Source: Hirsutella rhossiliensis
Taxonomy: Eukaryota; Ascomycota; Sordariomycetes; Hypocreales; Ophiocordycipitaceae
Assembly (NCBI RefSeq): GCF_020360975.1
Contig: NW_025408667.1
Span: forward strand, 6,448,001 to 6,512,000
Direction: 5' to 3'
Length of the DNA: 64,000 nt
Under the pieces are notes generated by a model. The model saw nothing but the letters and a program-made list of their open reading frames with translations. It made no database searches and had not been told where the DNA came from. The translations under genes were made by a program, and so were the position numbers. This document shows, piece after piece, positions 47,461-59,041 of this stretch; within the stretch, counting starts at the first letter, position 1, and every line of letters begins with the position of its first letter.

Positions 47461-47884
47461 GTGTACGTGGTCGTGGAGTGCTGCTGCAACTCAATCAATA
47501 CCATTGCCAAAGCGCGTGGGGCTGCCATCAACGCAGCATTCGTTCAAGTAGCAGTGTTTGGCATGGCGTATTCAGGCAATCACGTACTTTGATGGACGAT
47601 CAATTGGCCTCGACGAGAAAACTGTGTGCTGGGCATTGCCAATGGTCGACCTTGCCACTTTACGAATCAGCAGGTGATGCAGGAGCCCGCGAGCACGCCG
47701 GTGGGAGGGCTTGATGAGGAGCTCGGATGCGGCGTGCAGACGGTAGCATCAACATGACATTTCGGGACCTAGAGAGTAGACTCGACGCATAACTTGGGTA
47801 GTTGTTCATTAGCATCTCCTATTATGTACAGCATTGCAACCCCGGGTGTCAAGCAGCCCTTGTGGAGTGTACACGCAACTGAGC
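47461..47884. other. Convergent spacer between kinase-like and Mn-SOD genes
   Basis: The 3' regions of two convergent genes. The AT-richer piece near 47790-47840 (gttcattagcatctcctatt) may hold the polyadenylation region of the SOD transcript. No gene is seen. Confidence 0.45.
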
Positions 47885-48712
47885 CTACTTGTCGAAGCGC
47901 TTGGCCACAGTGCCCCAGTTGATGACCTTCCAGATGGCGTCAAAGTACTCTGCCTTGCGGTTCTGGTACTGGAGGTAGTAGGCGTGCTCCCAAGCATCGA
48001 TACCGAGAAGCGGCTCGAGGTTTCCGGTGACGGGGTCCTGGTTAGCGCGGGTGACAACACTGAGGGTGCCCGACGTCTTTTCCTTGACGAGCCAGGCCCA
48101 GCCGGAGCCCTGGATGCCGGCGAGGGCAGCATTTGCCTGCTTCTTGAGATTGTTGAAGGATCCAAAGTCCTCGTTGATGGCGGTCTAAGATGCAACCATC
48201 AGTGGTCTTCCACATGGGGTTGGCCATGTAAGGACTATTCAAGACGCACCATGAGCTTGCCCTCGGGCTCGCCGCCGCCGCCCTTGCCGTTGGGTGCGAG
48301 GTTCTCCCAGAAGAGAGAGTGGTTGACGTGGCCGCCGCCGTGGAAGTTGAGCAGCGCGGCCTGGGCGGCGGCAGCCTTGCTATCGTTCTTGGCGTGGGCC
48401 TCGGACACGGCGTCGGCGGCCGAGTTGAAGCCGTTGACGTACGTCTGGTGGTGCTTGGAGTGGTGGAGCTCCATGATCTGGCCGGAGATGTAGGGCTCGA
48501 GAGCGCCGTAGTCGTCTTGGCAGAGTCAGCATCTGCGACAGGCCGGGCTCATCCCTCGGGGGGAGGAAGGGTGTCTTCGTACATGCGAGGTCGGGGAGAG
48601 TGGCCTTGCCGCGGACGAAGCTGGTCGAGGCCATGGCGGCTGCTGGTTTCGCGGCGCGGGCCCGGAGCCCGGCTCGCAGCACGGGCGCTGTGCGGAGAAG
48701 GGCGTTTGACAT
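47885..48712 (-). CDS. sod2: Mitochondrial manganese superoxide dismutase
   Basis: Three exons on the complement (48712-48583, 48515-48250, 48184-47885) give about 231 residues and stop at TAG. The first 35 residues are Arg/Ala-rich without acidic residues, a mitochondrial presequence. The mature part starts near [20 protein letters not shown] and holds all expected metal ligands: His61 in ELHHSKHH, the His in [12 protein letters not shown], and Asp and His in [13 protein letters not shown]. Tyr69, the active-site gateway residue, is present. The enzyme turns superoxide into hydrogen peroxide and oxygen in the matrix. Mn rather than Fe is inferred from the family. It is divergent from the Psf3 gene. 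Confidence 0.96.
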
Positions 48713-49613
48713 TGTGACAAGGGGCTGCGTGCTGGGTCGAGGACTAAGTGAGCTTTTCAATCGTCCCTTTTCCCTTTTGCAATTCCGACGTTCGAGGGTA
48801 TAAGATGGGCTGGGTGAAGGCGGCGCAGGACTCTGAAAAAGGTGCAATGGCAATTCGATAGGGGCTTGGGGAATCCAAGCGATGCAACGTACCAACTGAA
48901 AGGCGGGGGAGACGGCGCTGAAATAGTGACGGACGTGGGTGGATGATGTCAAGGGCGGGTCGGCGAGGTTATTGCGAGCTCAAGGGGAGAAGCTCCTCGG
49001 ATAGCCGAGTTTGTTTGAGCTCAACTTCACGTCATCCGGGGCTGGTGCGGGATCGGCTTTGTGGCGCGCCGGCGGGGCATGTGGCTGGGTTCTGTGCAGG
49101 GGAATTATGATCCATGTGATTGGATCAGCGCCGACGTTCACGATGTTTTGGATTTTGGATACTCATCAGGCAGTCATTCCCTTGCGACGGACGAGAGCGC
49201 CTTTGTCTCGCACGCATTCTTCTACAAGGCAGCCTTCTTTTCATTCGACAATAACAGGCATACCCGCCCGTCCCCCGACAGTGCCCGAACCCTCCAGACC
49301 GACTTGCTGAGCCGGCTCGGCTGGCTCGCTCGGCCGGCTCGCTCGGCCGATGGTCACCCGCCAGAGCGTCGGCGGCTTTGCAACATTGCCGCGGTCCGAA
49401 ATCCTCGGTCGTCGCCAAGGCCGGCCGTCTCGGAGGGCGAGCGGAGGTCGCAGGCGCTTCATCTGCAGCGATGTGCTGACATAATCACGACCGTTCTCCA
49501 CCCCGGGCAACTAACGCATCCCTTGTCGGCGCAAGACAGACGAGACGGCATCACACCAGCGGCGCGCGCCCGATGCCGACAAGACAGACGGACGGCACAG
49601 GCAGCGGCCCAAG
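48713..49613. promoter_or_regulatory. Divergent promoter region between SOD2 and PSF3
   Basis: The 900-bp space between two head-to-head genes. The + strand stays open in one frame across most of it, but the frame is entered only after the Psf3 intron and lacks a fitting start. A short tandem of ggctcgctcggcc occurs near 49320-49350. No separate gene is seen. Confidence 0.45.
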
Positions 49614-50218
49614 ATGTCGTACTACGATGTCGACGCCATCCTGACCGACGCAGAGGTATGTCTTGTCCGCCTTCTGCCCGCTCGACACGCACAAATCCGC
49701 TCATGTCCTGCCAGAAAGTGCCCTGCCAGTTCGAGCTCGACGTGCCGTACCTCGGCCACCTCGACTCGTCGTCGTCGACGGGCCTCAAGCCCGGCACCTC
49801 GCTGACGCTGCCGCTCTGGCTCGCCGAGATGCTCGCGCTGGCGGCCACGGGCGAGGACGCCAAGGCGCCGCTGACGCTCAACCTGCCTCCCTGCCTGTCG
49901 GAGCGCGTCGCCGCCGCCCTCAAGGCCGACCCGCGCGCCGTCGCCCTGCGCGACCAAAACGCCCACTTCTACGGCGTCGGCGTCCGCATGCTCGACCTCT
50001 TTGACGAGCGCGATCTCGCCGCCGTCCTGCGCCGCACCTTTGTCGTCAGGGCCGCCGATGTCGGCCTGCATGCGCGGAAGGCTGACGAGGCCGTCGGCGG
50101 GAGCCAGAGTGAGGAGTTTCTGCGCGGGCTGGATGATTGGGAGAGATTCCTGTTTCGAAGGGGTCATGAGGGCGTCAAGAGGGCCAAGGAGTGGATGGAT
50201 AAGGTCAAGAGGAGCTGA
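49614..50218 (+). CDS. psf3: GINS complex subunit Psf3
   Basis: Two exons: a 42-bp first exon (49614-49655) encoding MSYYDVDAILTDAE, a 59-bp intron (GTATGT..CCAG) and 49715-50218, for about 181 residues. The join yields DAEKVPCQFELDVPYLGHLD, the typical Psf3 N-terminus. It is followed by KPGTSLTLPLWLAEMLA and the helical part with FYGVGVRMLDLFDERDL. Psf3 is one of four subunits of GINS, which with Cdc45 and Mcm2-7 forms the CMG helicase at replication forks. The length is normal for the family. The tiny first exon is easily missed: without splicing the frame would appear to start far upstream. Confidence 0.93.
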
Positions 50219-50461
50219 GAGTGGCTGTTGGCGTTTGTCGGCGAATGGATATATTGAGCTGTTGGCCTACTTGTCCAGTTCTCCGTCCATGTGGATGGCT
50301 GGGTGAGTAACAGAAGCGACGGCAACGATACCCGGGAAATGCGTCGGGATTGTTTTTGCAGGTCCAGACACAAACAAGTTCCTTTCTCTGATACCCTCGT
50401 GGCTCAACGGGAAGCCTCAAGTGAATCATACACCGAGAGATGGGCCCATCCAACTCCCCGA

Positions 50462-51454
50462 TCAAACATGTCCCCTCAGCCATACACGCGCCCAATCGCG
50501 CACAGCCCAAGCCATCAACACCGCCATGCCAAGCGCCATCCACCCAAACGTGACAAGCATGTCGCTCATCTCAAGCAGGATGAAGTACCGCCCCGAGTGC
50601 CGCAGAATGTGCAGCGTCCCGACGCAGCACGCGCAGGCAAGCAGCAGGACCAGGCGCGGCCACCTCGTCGTCGTCGCTGCCGACACCGAGCGGTATAGCC
50701 AGCGCAGCACGAGGCCGGCCTGGAGCGCGGAGCGGGCGCGCGGCGTCGACTCGAGGACGAGGCGCCGCAGAAAGGCCGCGTCGCATGGGCGCGTGCTGAG
50801 CAGCAGGCGGGCCGTGGCGTACACGTGTGCCAAGGCCCAACATGATTCGGTGTAGTGGCGCTCGAGCAGCGTGAGGCCGGCGACGAGACGCAGCACGCAG
50901 CGCGCATCCGACGCCATATCTGAAGACTGTCCGTGGCTGTCGTCGGCGGCGGCATCCCCATCGCCTTCATGGCCGCCCGGAGCACGCGCCCGTCTACCCA
51001 CCGACGGACCCCGCTGCCGCCGCCGAGCATCCGCCCCGTCCACAGGCCGCCTCGCCATTACAGCCCGCGCCAGCACAGATAAGGCGGCCTGCTGACACGC
51101 CCAGCGGCCGACGTCGGCCCAGGCAAAATCGAGCAGCGACGCCTCGAGCAGGGCGTGCGGCGCCGACCGCGCAAGCTTCATGTCGGCGACGACGGCGTGG
51201 TGCCATACAAACTGCCCGAGCCACGGCACCAGCACGCGGCGGATGTGGTTGGCGACGACGGCGACGGCGACGTACGTGGCAGCACGGCCGTATCGCCCGC
51301 GCACCAACGACGCCTTGAGCGCGTGGGGCTCGCCAGCGTCGAGGCCGTCGAGTGGTGATGGCGAGTGCCAACTTGTGCTGGCCAGAAACGCCGGCTCGCG
51401 TGGCGGCGAGCAACGACGCAGTTCGGCAAGCCGGGTCTTGTCCCCTCGGCCCAT
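50462..51454 (-). CDS. Predicted membrane protein of unknown function
   Basis: One exon, 330 residues from the ATG at 51454. I recognise no family. Hydrophobic segments are visible at about residues 55-85 (TYVAVAVVANHIRRVLVPWL), at about 280-298 (LVLLLACACCVGTLHILRH) and near the C-terminus (MLVTFGWMALGMAVLMAWAV), with a polar Arg/Asp/Gly-rich stretch around 140-175. The composition is very Ala/Arg/Leu-rich, in line with GC-rich coding. It lies tail to tail with Psf3, with 243 bp between the stops. The frame could extend upstream if an exon was missed. Confidence 0.6.
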   Translation of the reverse strand: MGRGDKTRLAELRRCSPPREPAFLASTSWHSPSPLDGLDAGEPHALKASLVRGRYGRAATYVAVAVVANHIRRVLVPWLGQFVWHHAVVADMKLARSAPHALLEASLLDFAWADVGRWACQQAALSVLARAVMARRPVDGADARRRQRGPSVGRRARAPGGHEGDGDAAADDSHGQSSDMASDARCVLRLVAGLTLLERHYTESCWALAHVYATARLLLSTRPCDAAFLRRLVLESTPRARSALQAGLVLRWLYRSVSAATTTRWPRLVLLLACACCVGTLHILRHSGRYFILLEMSDMLVTFGWMALGMAVLMAWAVRDWARVWLRGHV

Positions 51455-52703
51455 CGCTGTCACCAGAGACCCGAGAGTTGAGTAGAATCAGGCCCTTGAT
51501 CCAAGGCGATATCGGCATAGTCGTCGCAACTGAGTCTTAACACTCTCGAATGAGAGCAGGGCGATTTGGGCGGGGAATCAGCCACGAAGCCAGCTTCGTG
51601 TCTCAGCCATATTTTGGCCCTCTCAACCCCGCGGACTTGTGCTCTGCCTTGGTGTGACAACTGGGACAGCCTCATGTTCAGTGACTTGTAGCGTAGCGTC
51701 GAAACCGCGATGCTGTGACAGACCTGGCAAGCTTTAAAGGTCCATGAGCATTCGCAGAGTCGTGAACAGGACGGGGGACACATGGTTCTTGATGGATTGC
51801 GTCTATATGCAGCTCTTACTCCGCTGTACGACATGGCAGTCAGACCCAGCACTGGCATATCCAACCAAGGCTCGACTCCCGTCACCCGGCACGGAACAGA
51901 GCATCGAAGCTCCTGTTAGCGCCAGGTAGGTGGGTTGATCCAAACTTCCAAAGCATAAATCGCCGCCCGTGTCTGAAATCCAAAGACACTTGGTCGTCGA
52001 CGATATTATTCCCAAAAACGCCTTCTCCTCATGATTCATATCTCGTGGCCAAATAGTCCCAAAGTCTTACAACGCCGGCTAGTCCAAACCCCATGTCCCA
52101 GATGCCACGACAACGCCTCGCCTTCAGCCAAGCAAGCAATATGCCAAGCCGCCCAGGTTGCCTGTCCTGGTTCCCGGTCCCTTCCGCTGACGCCGATGAG
52201 CCATGCAAGCCAAACAGTCGTGATAAGGCGATGAGTAGAAACGTGAGTGTGGTTACAGCCGCAGCCCCTTTCCAGGTTTGCGCTAGTGAGCTGTCTGCAT
52301 CCGCGCAGCTAGGAAACGTATCCCCGCCGACATCTATGAGAAAATGGAAACCCCGAGGAAAGCAAGTTCAAAGTCCAAAGCGCGTGAGCGTAGCAGGTTG
52401 AATCAAAGGGAAGGAAAAGGGCGGGGAGCAAATATCAAATCGGGAGAAAATGAATCGTCAGAAATCAGTAAAACATGAAGCAACGGACGGCCGTCAACTC
52501 AGAATCAGATTTTTTTTTGGGATTTGCTTGTTTTTCTTGTTAACTCAGTATCGCTCCGGTCGAACCGAGAGCGGGACGCTTCGACGGGACTGAGATCTAT
52601 TGGCCGATCAACGAGTCGTCAACTAGACACCTCGTCATTATGCACAGGCGAGTTAGCCTCGTCAACAGCAGATGCCGTATCGAGCAGAGACTGCGCCAAA
52701 GTG
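51455..52703. other. Spacer between two minus-strand genes
   Basis: A 1.25-kb region upstream of the membrane protein gene and downstream of the C2H2 regulator. Short frames exist on both strands (for example 51460-51885 on the minus strand), but none has a domain or clear start. A T9 tract (52510-52518) and AT-richer sequence near 52430-52560 probably belong to the 3' end of the regulator transcript. Confidence 0.4.
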
Positions 52704-54725
52704 TCATGAGGCCGGGCCTTCAACGTCGTCCATGCTCCATAGGCAATCCGAGATGAACTGAGAGTTTGGATCGCAAAACTGGGCAGTCATGGCGGGGTCA
52801 AGTGACGACGCAGCGGCCCCGTAGGCCAGCTTGCAATCCCCGGAGAGCGTGTACTCGTGAGTAGGCCGCTCCGCATAATTCATTTGCCCGAACCCAAGGC
52901 AGTTCATCGGAACGATACCAGGCCCCGCGGCGGGAGAAACAGACACGCCCCCGGCTGCCTCCTCAAGACGTTGTCCCTCTACCATACTGGACCGAGGCAG
53001 GCCGTACGTGCTCTCAACGTCAAAGGCAGCTGAGCCGCTCTCCGGCTCGGGGAACAAGTCCATGGTCACGTCTTCCCCGTGTTCGAATGGGTCGTCGTCC
53101 ACCATGTCAAAGTTGTCGTCCAGCGTGTTGCCGTCACTAGGGACGAGCACCTCCTCGTACCACAGCTTGAGGTCAGACATTGGGGGCCAGTCGCCACCTC
53201 CCTTGCCACCACGTCTCTCGTCCGTCGGGCCCTTGTTCTTGCCGCGTGGCGCTCTGGGCTTGAAATGGGTTCGGCGCAGGTGAGCGGCCGCGTTGTAATA
53301 GGCACCATACTGCTTCTTTGAGGTGCAAGCTCTGCACTCGGCGAGGGGGTAAAGGGCTTTGACCTTGGACTGGATCCCCACAGACGCGGGATCTCGGCAC
53401 ACAAATTTCTTGACGACGCCCTTATGCTTAGCGTTGAGGTGTCGTCGCAGCTCATGGTCACCTCGGAAGCCGTCGGGGTGTTCTTCGCATTGGTTGCAGT
53501 AGACCCGGGGGTGCTTGGGCCGCTGGTAGGGCGTCTTTTGCAGCGCAACCTTGCCGTCCCTCTTGGAAGGCGCAATGCTGCTGTGGGACTTGTCGACCAA
53601 GGCTTCGTGTGGCTTGGGCGCAATCAGATTCCGGTCGCTGTTCTGGCGCACTCTCTGGAACGCCTGCTTGGATCGCCGCTCCAGGTTGGAGCCGGCCGAC
53701 TTGGCGCTCGCGTCGCTGGTGTTGGAAATGGACCGTTCCATGGAAGTTGCGGTGGCGGTAGGAGGACATAGGTTCGTGCTGGGGATGGGAGCCGACGAAG
53801 GATAGCTCTGAGGCATGTCTGGCGGAAAACCGGCTCCGACGCCAAAGAAGTCTTGATCGCAGGTGGAGCGCTTCTGGACGCCATCGGCGCCATCGAAGGC
53901 GGCGGCGGCAGAGGAAAGTCGAGCATCGGTGCCGGTTGATGCATCCGTTTGCCACGATTGAGACGAAAAGAAGCGCATCATTTTGGCGCCGGTGTGGCTG
54001 TCAAAGGAGCTGCTATGGCGAGTCAGGGGTTGCGACAGCTCGACGGCCGAAGACCCCGAGATCATGGATGGGCATGCCGACGGACCCGGGCTACTGTATG
54101 CGACGCTGGGCGACAGATTGGTCCTCGTCATGGCCAGGTACGACTGCTCGCCGAGCCACTTCTTGGCCAGGTACACGTCGGGAGTGATGCCGACGTCAGG
54201 GAGGTCGCCATCCTCTTGGACACTCGGGAGCGGGCGGCTTGCAGGGCTGCCGCGGGGCAGCAGGCGCTGATCGGGAGAGATGCTGCCAAAGGGCTGCTGC
54301 AGAGAAGTGCCTTGTTCAGATCGACTGGATGCGGTGCGGTTCATGGATCGAGCCGCGTGTTCTTGCTGAGAGACGGCCCTCCGTTGGCGCATCATGTCGT
54401 TCCATCTCGAGCTGCGGCGGGTCTGCTTGCAGTGTCACAAGAGCACACGCGATGAAGGGCTTGACTGAAGGCAAGGAATACTAACCGGCACGGGGGATCC
54501 GACGACTGGAGAAGCCTTGCTAGACCGGACCGGCTGGACGGGGACAGAAGCCAAGGGTTCAGCGTTTGCCGGACGGAGACGGTCATGGGCACCCGAGGGG
54601 ACATGCGGGGATGGGTCGAGTTTGTCTTGAAGAAGTTTTCTGTAATGGGCGGCTAATGTCTCGTGCAGGACAATGTGGCGTTGAATATCCTGTAGCCGGC
54701 CAGTGTTGTCGGGAGGCAAGTTCAT
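52704..54725 (-). CDS. C2H2 zinc-finger transcription factor
   Basis: Two exons (54725-54486 and 54422-52704) with a 63-bp intron (GTTAGT..GCAG) encode about 652 residues. The N-terminus is a short helical segment (RLQDIQRHIVLHETLAAHYR) followed by a long Ser/Pro/Gln-rich region. Two C2H2-type fingers lie at about residues 386-410 (RVYCNQCEEHPDGFRGDHEL, then RRH and KH) and 444-470 (CRACTSKKQYGAYYNAAAHL, then RRTH). They are joined by a Lys/Asp linker and followed by a basic PRAPRGKNKG stretch. This finger pair with the QYGAYYNAAAHLRRTHF wording is a known ascomycete regulator family. An acidic segment (about 500-545) could be an activation domain. Targets are unknown. Confidence 0.88.
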
Positions 54726-57500
54726 GCTGGACAATATTGGCCCCCGTTGGTGCCTGAGCCGGCAGAGCGGCGAGTGTTGAAGGCGAGCAGTACAAGTGTG
54801 ACGACGTGCCAGCCTCGCTGGTGGCAGGGAGTTGAGAAGGGCAAAGGACGAAGACGCGTTGCAGGTTGGGGAAGACGAGAAGCGGCGGCCAGTATCCAGG
54901 AGTTTGTCGAGATGGCAATTATGGCGAAGAGGAGTAAAATGTGAGGCGGCGACGGCGGCCAGTGATTGAATGAGGCGCGGGCAAGACAGGGGCTGGATTG
55001 GAGAGCCGTCGGGCTTGGACTCGTCGTCCCGGGGGTGGGCGGGCAGAGTTGGGCGCCGGGGGCCGGGGTCGCCTTGGTGCCTTTGTACCCTGGCCGAGTG
55101 CCCTGAGGTATAGATACCGAAGCCCAGTATGACCAGCGAGGCACAGGCGCGGTAGACGAGTAGCCTGGTTGCTGCGGCGTGTGAGCTCATCTCGGTGTGT
55201 ACGTTTCTGCGTCGTCGGGAGAGGGAGATAGGGAGTCGAGAGCGGTGGGAGGCACTGCATGAGGACTCCCCAGGGGGTGCTGTATGGGGTGCTGTGTGGG
55301 TGCCCAGGCAGCCAAAGATGGCATCGGTATCATGGCCGTCGATATGGATGCCGGGGTCCATCTGTCCAATGCCAAAACTGGCCGTCGAGGGGACAGCCGG
55401 TTCTCGCTCGTCTGCTGACCCTCTCTGCTGCCAGGTCCCTCTTCAGCCGAGGCCGTGTCCGCTTGGCCGAAGCTTTGGTCGAGACGGGTGCGCTGGCAGC
55501 AGCGAGGCCTGGGGTGGAGTGGATGGCTGCCCTGGCCGTGAAGCACGTAGGTGGAAAAAGGAATATCTATCGGTAGATGAAGCAGGGCGCTGGATGACCG
55601 TGGTCCATTGCTCCATTTCCATTGGCGGCCCCTTCCCCCACCCCCTTCCCCCCCCCCCATCCGGGACCCGCTGTCTTGGTTCTCGTTCTAGCGGGCCCTC
55701 GGGGCATCTCGCTGCCGACTCGGGCGCTGGCTCCAGGCGTTCAAGGCCTGGTCCTGGTCCCCGCCCGCCCCGCACCTGTAGCTATTTAGCGGGGTGCGCT
55801 TGGTGCGCCCAGGTGACGCCCGAGTTCTGTAGAGAGTAGATGTTGTGCTGTATTACCAAGAACAGAGAGCCTGCTGCAAAGCACCTCAAGAAGGGGGATT
55901 GGGGGATTCGACATGTTGACAAATACCTCAGCCACGGGCCTCTTCAAGTCTTGATAGGCGCCCGCCAATCCCCCACACCGATCCTTCCATCCATCTGCGC
56001 GTCGACCAAGAGTCCTGTCATCTTGTCCCACCGTCCTTTGGGCACTGCGGCTGGGCTGGGTGCCCATGATGCTACCCAGTCAGTACCCAGGCTCCTACTC
56101 ATCTACTGTTGTACTGAAACTACTAGCAAGCTCACCAGGCACCCGCTTGCCCGCTCATCCAAGCCCAGGGCTAGGCTGGCTTTGTCCGACCAGATCGACA
56201 TTCCGCGATCCACGAGAGCCTCTGAAGCGTGCGCGAACCGGTGGCTTCCGCGTGCGAAGACGACGGACTCGAGACAGGGCTGAATCAGTGTCCATGCGAG
56301 TCTCACTCCCGCCTGCTGCACGAGTCGGTGACGATGATCAGGAAAATAATAAACAAATTGTCCCAAGTCCGCATGTACCCGCCCCGGGGTCAGCTGCCGC
56401 ACTCGTCGAAGCCGATGCCAGGCGCAGTTGGACCGTCGTGTAACCCGTCCATGAAAGCTCACCCCTGGCGTGCGCTGCTGCCGTTGGTGGCGTCTTTCGA
56501 TTTCTGACCGTCTCCGATCAATGCCGCCTGGCCACATCATGGACATCTCATCTTGGGCATGGTACCGATGGCCGTCGCTGCGCATCGAATCACTGGGCCT
56601 GCATCGTGAAGCCCCCTTTGCGCGTCTAGATCAATCTCGGCGCGTCTTTGTCAACGACCCAGCATCCAGGATCCTCGCCAAAGCCCTCGACATGCCCTGG
56701 AACAACCGACTGAAAGAAAGTCCCGAGGTCCACGTGGTGAAGCCTTTCTACAGCCCAAGGCACCACTGAGAGCAGCATGTCTACTCTGGTCTCGAGCCAA
56801 TGACTACGCCCACCAGCCCTCCAAGCCCCCTTTTCCCCGTGGCCATCAACGATAGGTGCTTCACGCAAGAGCCTTGGCTATCCGCTCATCCACGGCCACC
56901 GCCTGGAGCACTTCAGCGGTCCAGGTCTTGCTCCGTGCTGTCATGCGCCACCAAAGCCAAGGTACATACATGCAGGCCGTCGACCCTGAACACAAGCATC
57001 ATTGGCTCACGGCCCTTCTCCAAAGTGAGGCGAGCACGTCTGGTTTGGTGTACTGTAAGTACACCGAGAATGCCTGCGTGTTCCGAGCTGTGCGAGGTAC
57101 CGTCGTCACGGCAGGCACTGTGCATGTCAGACTGATCCATGCAAGTTACAATGTCTTCTCTGGGAGGTGGGAAACGACACGTGTACGTGGACAACAGAAC
57201 AGTCGTCTGGTGCCGCGGAGTAAGTAGCACAGCCGGTGTCCCCGGTGTTGAGTCGCGCCTAAAACGCCCAGTTAGATGCGATTGGAGTTTCTGGCACCCC
57301 CAAGATGGGCAGAGTCGACCCACAAAACAAGCACACTTCTATCCAATCCATTCATCTCCTCTCTAGCTAAGAAGAGGAATTTGGCCCTGTGCGTCAGCTG
57401 GTATGGCCACACATCAAGCTGCTCGCTTGAAAGGTCGACGTCACCGTATCCTAGCACGCAACGAAGCTGTTACCAATACCTCTTTCGTTTAATAGCCTCG
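54726..57500. other. Upstream region of the C2H2 gene and gene-free sequence
   Basis: No gene is supported. The minus-strand frame that runs upstream of 54725 to about 55361 is likely leader sequence. A C-rich run (55649-55659) and pyrimidine tracts occur near 55620-55665. From about 56000 onward there is only mixed sequence with short frames. Confidence 0.4.
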
Positions 57501-59041
57501 TCAGGTTCTTCGGCCCTTCATGCAGCCACATGACTTAGATTCCTACTTGATCTGGTCCTCTGAGTATTACACGCGTGTTTCTAGCTGTACATGTTCCTTT
57601 ATGTCAGACATGCTAATCATCGTCTGAGAATCGTGAAGCTTTTGTCGCGGGTGTCCCTTCGTTAGGCCGTCTGCTCGCATCTGTGCCGTTGCAACCTAAC
57701 ACACCCGAATCCGCCCTTCCTGGCATTCCTGCCGTAGCCAATGCAAGTGAATATCCACGTGTCGTAGCCATTTCAACATCTTTCTGCCGCCAATCCATAT
57801 GACGAACGAGCTCGTGCCGTAGAGATAGAGAATAACTCGGTCTGCTGTTCGCTTGTGCGTTTCATTGGGATTGTGGTTATGACTAGCTGATCTCGAGCCT
57901 GCAAAGGCAGTACCTGGCCAAAAATTGCCGCAAAGAAGATTGGTCCGACTTCAGTTAGCGTCTCTATGTTTCCCCTTTTCTGCTTAGTTGGAAGCCAGAG
58001 GCAGTTCTTCTGCCGTGCCGGCAGGGCCATTTTGACAAGTCATACCGCGGGGAGATATATCCTGCTCTTGGGGTGAACATATTGCAGTCAACGGCTCTGC
58101 GTAGAGACACGCAACGCGTGTCGCTCCAATGGCAGGTGACTTGAGTCATATTGATCAGGCAACGGGCGTAGCTCCGCGGAGAAGAAACCTTTTTAGAGAA
58201 CGGGGTCGGGACGCGGAACAGGCGCAAGCTGGCTAACGAACGAGCTGAAAGTATAACCGTCGCTAGTTATTTAGACCGCATAGCTATGGGAAATGACTGA
58301 TTGATTGCGCTTAATTCTCTAGGATAAGCGTTTGCCGTAAGGACCTTACGTATCTACTAAAGGCGGCTTGGCGTCAATGAACGGACAAGGACCCTCATTC
58401 GTCCATTGCCGGCTTTGCTTCTAGATTCGTGACAAGTGTAACGGACCATCGTGTGTCACAAGACCAATGTGTAGGAATTACCTGTAGGCTAAACACCATA
58501 GAGTGCACCTACAAGTAACGGAAGCAGGCGAGGGCGTCAGGGACGCTACCGGAGGCACCAAATGCGGCAGTCACCATGTGGGACATGTAGGAAGTTACAT
58601 ACGGTTCCAGATATCTATTTCCGGCTTGTTTAGCTTGTTTAGTAAGGAACTCTGTTGGTCCCCATACATTATTTATAGTTACACCTGTGAACTCCACTAA
58701 TAATGATAATAAGCTTGTATTTAGACTAGACTTGGCAAAAAGTACATGAGTTGAACGAAAACTAACGAATCATCTGCCAAGAGCGTTCTGTTAATGAAAA
58801 CAAGTAGAGCCTTGCCGTCGTGGCTCTAGCTAGACTAAACACGACAGTAAGAAGCTGGCTTCGTACTATTATTTAAAAAGAAGATCAAAAGTCTTCTACA
58901 GCCTGGTTACTGATGACTTTCTGCTTACTGTTCGACCAGTTATATGATTAATTATATTATATAACAGGGAAGCCGTAGCGCAATTTACAAAGACCTCTAT
59001 TCGTATTGATTTTTTCAATCTAATAAACTCGTGACACAGCC
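57501..59041. other. AT-richer, fragment-like sequence
   Basis: The base composition drops from GC-rich to near-even or AT-rich. Short minus-strand pieces look protein-like (around 57920-57990: KRGNIETLTEVGPIFFAAIF, ending at a GTACTG donor-like site) but have no start or continuation. AT-rich runs occur at 58690-58720 and 58930-58970. I read this as worn sequence, without identifying its source. Confidence 0.35.

Noticed and set aside
48713..50218. Single-exon gene covering the whole frame before Psf3
   Set aside because: The conserved Psf3 N-terminus is encoded by a separate small exon starting at 49614 and joined by a normal intron, so the upstream open frame is not coding.
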